This document shows positions 16,114 to 16,436 of a stretch of DNA of 16,436 nucleotides, piece by piece. Each line of letters opens with the position of its first letter. Positions within the stretch are counted from its first letter, which is position 1. The notes below the pieces were generated by a model that ran no database searches, was not told the DNA's origin, and saw only the letters and a list, made by a program, of their open reading frames with translations. The DNA lies in assembly GCA_028702045.1 (NCBI GenBank), contig JAQVPP010000011.1, positions 1-16,436 on the forward strand. Reading direction: 5' to 3'. The DNA is from Minisyncoccota bacterium. GTDB taxonomy: Bacteria > Patescibacteriota > Minisyncoccia > UBA6257 > JAKLIH01. A program made the translations under genes and the position numbers.

Positions 16114-16436
16114 TTAGTTATATTTACTTTTTTCTTGATTGTATATTTGTTGGATTTCTTGATCAGATAAAACTTTACTATATATTTTTAAATTACCCAA
16201 TTGTCCAGTAAAAAAATATATTGATGTAGGGAACAAATTACCCAAATACAATTTATCTGAACCAGATAAAATATCTCCTCCCCCTGAGGCCGTATTGTCT
16301 AAATCTCCATCAATGAAAATTTTTAAAATTATACCATCATAAGTAAAAGTTAAAAAATATCATTTGTTATTTTCTGTTACTCCTGCAGAATCAACATGTC
16401 AATTAGAACTACAAGTTGTCCTAAACCTATATTTTT
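16114..16436 (-). CDS. LamG/concanavalin A-like lectin domain protein, C-terminal end
   Basis: 106 codons are visible; the 5' part lies beyond the right edge. The segment matches the Laminin_G_3 / concanavalin A-like jelly-roll pattern: a Trp-led strand (KWYFLTFTYDG), LKIFIDGDLDN, KLYLGN, then FTGQLGNLKIYSKVLSDQEIQQIY, the usual end of such domains. Two TGA codons (16399-16401, 16360-16362) read as Trp, the second at the conserved Trp before the TYDG strand. Proteins of this kind are usually secreted or cell-surface and bind glycans or partners; the signal or anchor would be in the missing part. The stop is TAA, 62 nt before frr. Confidence 0.85.

Noticed and set aside
1..16436. UGA = Gly, the code of Absconditabacteria and Gracilibacteria
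   Set aside because: TGA aligns with Trp in TrpRS, ClpB, RRF, ProRS, DUF192 and PBP2, and glycine loops such as GPTGVGKT use GGN codons. CGA encodes the motif 2 Arg of ProRS, against the CGA = Trp seen in some Absconditabacteria.
1..16436. tRNA or rRNA genes
   Set aside because: No cloverleaf with a conserved T-arm and no rRNA-like sequence was seen in any intergenic region.

Overview
The window is an AT-rich bacterial segment in which UGA encodes tryptophan. Read with the standard code, most genes break into pieces; read with UGA as Trp, every break closes without a frameshift and usually on a conserved Trp. I count 25 internal in-frame TGA-Trp codons against 4 TGG in the 15 native genes. 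All native genes end in TAA or TAG. A catalytic Arg of ProRS motif 2 is written CGA, so CGA still means Arg. The segment also carries a full rod-shape and wall module (MreB, MreC, MreD, PBP2), so it does not come from a wall-less mollicute. The short ProRS, the LamG-type protein and the reduced frr-rseP-proS-mre cluster resemble a Candidate Phyla Radiation (Patescibacteria) genome. That placement is inference. The Absconditabacteria/Gracilibacteria code (UGA = Gly) does not fit.

Layout, left to right. 1-3283 (minus strand): clpB, followed by an overlapping polytopic membrane protein that runs off the left edge. 3284-3414: a divergent promoter region containing a 7-bp inverted repeat. 3415-4886 (plus): trpS and a DUF192 protein in one operon, closed by an intrinsic terminator. 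4887-5351: an intergenic region with three tandem minus-strand small-RNA genes. Each has its own near-consensus promoter (TTGACA, 17 nt, -10 hexamer) and intrinsic terminator; two are 117-bp near-identical repeats and the third is divergent. 5352-5918 (plus): an orphan 188-codon gene with a strong Shine-Dalgarno, TGG-only Trp codons and a TGA stop inside a terminator loop, unlike everything around it. 5931-7939: prmC (minus) and miaB (plus), divergent with 14 bp between start codons. 7948-8964 (minus): an MscS-family channel. 9006-16051 (minus): frr-rseP-proS-mreB-mreC-mreD-mrdA, tightly packed with 1-8 nt overlaps or gaps of 2-5 nt. 16114-16436 (minus): the C-terminal end of a LamG/concanavalin-like protein that runs off the right edge.

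The native genes serve ribosome recycling and release-factor methylation (frr, prmC), aminoacylation (trpS, proS), tRNA thiomethylation (miaB), protein disaggregation (clpB), intramembrane proteolysis (rseP), rod-shape wall growth (mreBCD, mrdA) and osmotic safety (mscS). The part I cannot map onto known biology is 4887-5948: the small-RNA cluster and the adjoining orphan gene, which may be an acquired module.
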